This document shows, one piece after another, positions 12,690-64,000 of a DNA stretch of 64,000 bases (positions within the stretch are counted from its first letter, which is position 1; the number at the start of each line of letters is the position of its first letter). Source of the DNA: Amorphochlora amoebiformis (taxonomy: Eukaryota > Cercozoa > Chlorarachniophyceae); assembly GCA_054601695.1 (NCBI GenBank), contig BAAHQB010000040.1, positions 558,001-622,000 on the forward strand. The letters run 5' to 3'. Under the pieces are notes generated by a model, which saw only the letters and a list, made by a program, of their open reading frames with translations, ran no database searches and was not told the DNA's origin. Position numbers and translations under genes: made by a program.

Positions 12690-13395
12690 TGTCACGCAAC
12701 GTGACACAACGCAATGCATCCTCAAGATGAATTTATGTCACGCAACGTGACACACCGCAGTGCATCCTCGAGATGCATTTATGACACGCAACGTGACACA
12801 ACGCAGTGCATCGTTGAGATGAATTTATGTCACGCAACGTGACACAGCGCAGTGCATCCTCGAGAATTTATGTCACGCAAGGTGACACAACGCAGTGCAT
12901 TCTCGAGAATTTATGTCACGCAAGGTGACACAACGCAGTGCATCCTTGAGATGAATTTATGTCACGCAACGTGACACAGCGCAGTGCATCCTCGAGAATT
13001 TATGTCACGCAAGGTGACACAACGCAGTGCATCCTTGAGATGAATTTATGTCACGCAACGTGACACAGCACAGTGCATCCTCGAGATGCATTTATGTCAC
13101 GCAACGTGACACAGCGCAGTGCATCCTCGAGAATTTATGTCACGCAAGGTGACACAACGCAGTGCATCCTTGAGATGAATTTATGTCACGCAACGTGACA
13201 CAGCACAGTGCATCCTCAAGATGCATTTATGTCACGCAACGTGACACAACGCAGTGCATCTCGAGATGAATTTATGTCACGCAACGTGACACAGCGCAGT
13301 GTATCCTCGAGATGAATTTTTTTCACGAAACGTGACACAGCGCAGTTCCTGGAGACGCGTTTTTGTCACACAACGTGACACAGCGCTGTTCATCC
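12690..13395. repeat. Palindromic minisatellite, about 45-bp unit, about 16 copies
   Basis: Each unit contains TGTCACGCAACGTGACA, a perfect 7-bp inverted repeat (TGTCACG / CGTGACA) with a 3-bp loop, followed by CAGCGCAGTGCATCCTCGAG. Some units carry CAAGGTGACA, which breaks one arm position. About 16 units run in the same direction; the last two (about 13320 and 13365) are the most diverged. The flanks are a TA tract on the left and a CTCCTGACA-rich stretch on the right. Confidence 0.92.
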
Positions 13396-13640
13396 TCACT
13401 CTTAACCTCTATCCCTCCCTCCTGACAAACCCGTCATACATCTCTCCTGACATATCCACACCTCTCTCTCTCTCCTGACAAAATTCTAACATCCAGAGTA
13501 ATAATGTCGCTATCATTACCACTATAAACACGCCTCTCTCCTGACAAACCCTTCATCTCTCTCTCTCCTGACATAACTCTTAGATGTCAGTATCATTTGC
13601 ACTCTAAACCACACGTGCCCTAACTCTTAACGCTATCTCT
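13396..13640. repeat. CTCTCTCCTGACAAAC pyrimidine-rich repeat
   Basis: Imperfect repetition of CTCTCTCCTGACAAACCC / CTCCTGACATA with TC-rich spacers. The motif CTCCTGACAAA recurs in another array at 28.8-29.2 kb. Confidence 0.65.
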
Positions 13641-14099
13641 ACCCAACTTAATATATCCGTTGATATTAACCTAACGCTCACTCGGACAAATTAGGTAATT
13701 TTTTTATATTGGTATTTGAAGTAACAGTGTTACTATCGCCTGACCCTGACTCTAAATCTGACTGTTATCCTGACCCTAATTCTAAGCTAAATTATATTGA
13801 TAGCGTGAAACTTAACCCTAATTCTAACTTTAATCATGGTCAACCCTAAGACATTATATATGTATATATTATATATATATATGTATTATGAAACGTAATA
13901 TATACATATATATATATATTCTTCAATATATATATATATATATATATAATGAAACATAATATATATATGTATATTCTTCAATCTATATATATATGTATAT
14001 TTATATATATATTTGACATATATATGTATATATACATATATATTTATAAAAATTTGTGAATAGATATAGGTACAAATATTCTTACATATCAGTACATAT
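13641..14099. other. Spacer with eroded telomere-like words and TA tracts
   Basis: 13741-13850 contains heavily mutated telomeric words (CTGACCCTGACTCTAA, CTTAACCCTAATTCTAAC), then TA-rich sequence with the block ATGAAACGTAATATATA repeated at about 13888 and 13949. No gene is seen. Confidence 0.55.
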
Positions 14100-14460
14100 T
14101 AACCCTAACCCAAACCCTATAACCCTAACCCTACCCTTATCCCTAACCCTAACCCTAACCCTAATCCTAACCCTAACCCTGACCCTAACCCTAACCCTAA
14201 CCCTAACCCTAACCCTAACCCTAACCCTAACCCAAATACTAACCGTAACCCAAATGCTAACCCTAACCCAAATACTAACCCTAACCCTAACCGTAACCCT
14301 AATCCTGCGTAACCCAACCCAACCCTAAATCTAGACTGTGTTATTAGTCTTAATAATATATGTTTATACTCTACACATATATAATTATATATATACCCTA
14401 TACCCTATATGCTAACCCTAACCCTAACTGTAAACCTAACCCTAACCCTAACCCTAATAA
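14100..14460. repeat. Interstitial telomeric repeats, two patches
   Basis: CCCTAA units at 14100-14325, with AACCCAAATACTAACC variants, and at 14408-14460. Telomere orientation. Confidence 0.87.
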
Positions 14461-14495
14461 TATGAATATATATCAATACAAATGTGTATGGTATA

Positions 14496-15150
<655 letters not shown>

Positions 15151-15159
15151 TAAACATAC

Positions 15160-15171
15160 ATATGTATATCA

Positions 15172-15202
<31 letters not shown>

Positions 15203-15448
15203 TACATATATATATATATATAAATTATATATGTGTACATATATATAGAAATATATATATCCGTCTCAGGTGTATGAATATCTTAAATGTATATATAAAT
15301 ATAAGAAGATACTTATATATATATATATATATATATGCATATATATATATATATATATATACATATATGCGTGCATGTATAGGTGGCTCGTCAGAAAGCT
15401 GTCCTGAATACGTCAGTTCACAGGCAATATATATATATACATGTAAAA

Positions 15449-15492
<44 letters not shown>

Positions 15493-15521
15493 GTAACGCA
15501 ATGTTAATATTACTTCTACTA

Positions 15522-15596
<75 letters not shown>

Positions 15597-15950
15597 CAGG
15601 AACTTCACCTATTTCCTGTTTCTTGTTGGTGAATTCGCACTCAAGATGCGATGGTAATATATATATATATATGTGTATGTATATATATATATATATTATG
15701 TATTATATGTGTATATACATATACATATGTGATGTATGTATAAATAAATACATATATTTTTATATATATCAATATATATATATATATATATGTTATATAT
15801 GTAAATTTATAATATATTGAATACACGCAGATATATATATCTATATATATATATATATATTATATGAATACACATAATAAAACATACGAAGTATGACTCC
15901 TAACATAAATTCACCCAAATATACACAAAGCTCAAAATCACCCAAATATT
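15160..15950 (+). other. TA field with two weak exon-like islands
   Basis: TA-rich sequence. Islands at 15383-15423 (after ATAG) and 15600-15653 (after ATCAG, before GTAATA) are bounded like exons. The second is open in two frames; read with two leading bases it leaves one base, which could join the exon at 16884. I could not connect both islands to each other and to an ATG, so they may be upstream exons of the 16-63 kb gene or chance. Confidence 0.25.
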
Positions 15951-15974
15951 CACAGTGTCAAAGGGACACAAACA

Positions 15975-63330
<47,356 letters not shown>

Positions 63331-63410
63331 ATATAAATGATGGCTTTGAAACTCTTCAAAAGAAATTTGGAGAATTTGACTAATATCATTCAACACGTGC
63401 CCATGAAAAT

Positions 63411-63660
63411 GAGATTTTTAGAAAATTGCCTTATATCATTCAACCCGTGCTCATGGGCCCTTGGAATCCATTATAGGGTATCATTCGGCTATGAACTGTC
63501 TGTGAAACCGTGCTTGGAATATGGTTGGATTTTTAGAAAATTGCCTTATATCATCCAACCTATGCTCCTGGGCCCTTGGAATCCATCATAGGGTATCATT
63601 CGGCTATGAACTGTATGCGAAACCGTGCGTGGATTATGGTTGGAATATCGAATCCCTAGC
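63411..63660. repeat. 115-bp direct duplication plus partial third copy
   Basis: GATTTTTAGAAAATTGCCTT at 63413 and 63528 starts two units that include GGGCCCTTGGAATCCATYAT and GGTATCATTCGGCTATGAAC. A third start, ATGGTTGGAATATCG, follows. An 84-codon frame across it is open only by chance of unit length. Confidence 0.88.
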
Positions 63661-63840
63661 TATATACATTCAACTTCGCATTTAAGAGAAGTTTGTAGAA
63701 TTTTCCGGAAAATCTGGAAAGTTCTGGAAATAGTTTTAGATTTTTCCCAGAGGTTGTTTAGGTAATATTCTCCGGTATTCATTGACATTGTTTCTCTAGC
63801 GATCTCCAGATTTCAGGAGCACGTTGCTTTTGTTACATGT
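63661..63840. repeat. Dispersed-family fragment (TTTTCCGGAAAATCTGGAAA ... GCGATCTCCAGA)
   Basis: Shares TTTTCGG-A, CTCCGGTA and GATCTCCAG modules with the copies at 18.5 and 53.1 kb but lacks the ACTACCGG block. The window ends in TA tract and an unassigned AG-bounded start (CAGAATTGGGGGCT). Confidence 0.5.
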
Positions 63841-63867
63841 TTCAATATATGTGAATACATATATTAT

Positions 63868-63906
<39 letters not shown>

Positions 63907-63944
63907 TTTTATATACACATATGTAAATATATGTGTATATCTAC

Positions 63945-63990
<46 letters not shown>

Positions 63991-64000
63991 ATTGGGGGCT

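Noticed and set aside
63337-63591. 84-codon plus-strand frame starting [14 protein letters not shown]
   Set aside because: Spans a 115-bp direct duplication (two out-of-step copies) after the proposed gene end; no splice-bounded structure.

Overview
This window is the left end of a eukaryotic chromosome. It opens with an uninterrupted CCCTAA tract, the C-rich strand of a TTAGGG-type telomere, and at least eleven further interstitial telomeric arrays follow. The DNA is extremely AT-rich and dominated by (TA)n tracts of 20-150 bp. GT-AG introns, telomeric repeats and the absence of any bacterial-style gene exclude a prokaryote. A compact-exon protist is a reasonable guess, but the sequence does not let me name the lineage.

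Region 1, 1-15.9 kb, is subtelomere. It alternates degenerate telomeric arrays, TA tracts, and small tandem families whose units consist of a unique 40-100 bp block plus a TA tract. It also holds one complex dispersed repeat (9.2-9.97 kb) and a roughly 45-bp minisatellite built around a perfect palindrome (12.69-13.4 kb). I find no convincing gene here.

Region 2, about 16.0-63.05 kb, appears to be one plus-strand gene shredded into about 56 tiny exons (4-136 nt, mean about 50 nt). Together they give about 2.79 kb of coding sequence (930 codons plus stop) across 47 kb. I assembled it by hand from blocks of complex sequence bounded by AG and GT between TA tracts; one reading frame passes through all 55 junctions. 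The start, the last exon and a handful of very short exons are the weak points. I do not recognise the product. It has a predicted coiled coil (residues about 243-346), Ser/Pro/Lys-rich linkers, a short proline-rich segment (about 552-571), an acidic Tyr-Glu-Glu-Asp-Phe motif (about 650-654) and a mostly helical-looking C-terminal part.

The introns contain TA tracts, telomeric arrays, GA-rich arrays, a 78-bp satellite and, most strikingly, ladders of partial copies of neighbouring exons. Copies that keep the acceptor and exon head lie upstream of the intact exon; copies that keep the exon tail and donor lie downstream. The introns thus seem to have grown by repeated tandem duplication of their own exon boundaries between TA tracts.

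Region 3, 63.05-64 kb, is downstream sequence with a 115-bp duplication and another dispersed-repeat fragment. Almost all long open frames in the window are artefacts of (TA)n, telomeric, GA or 78-bp repeats and were left out.
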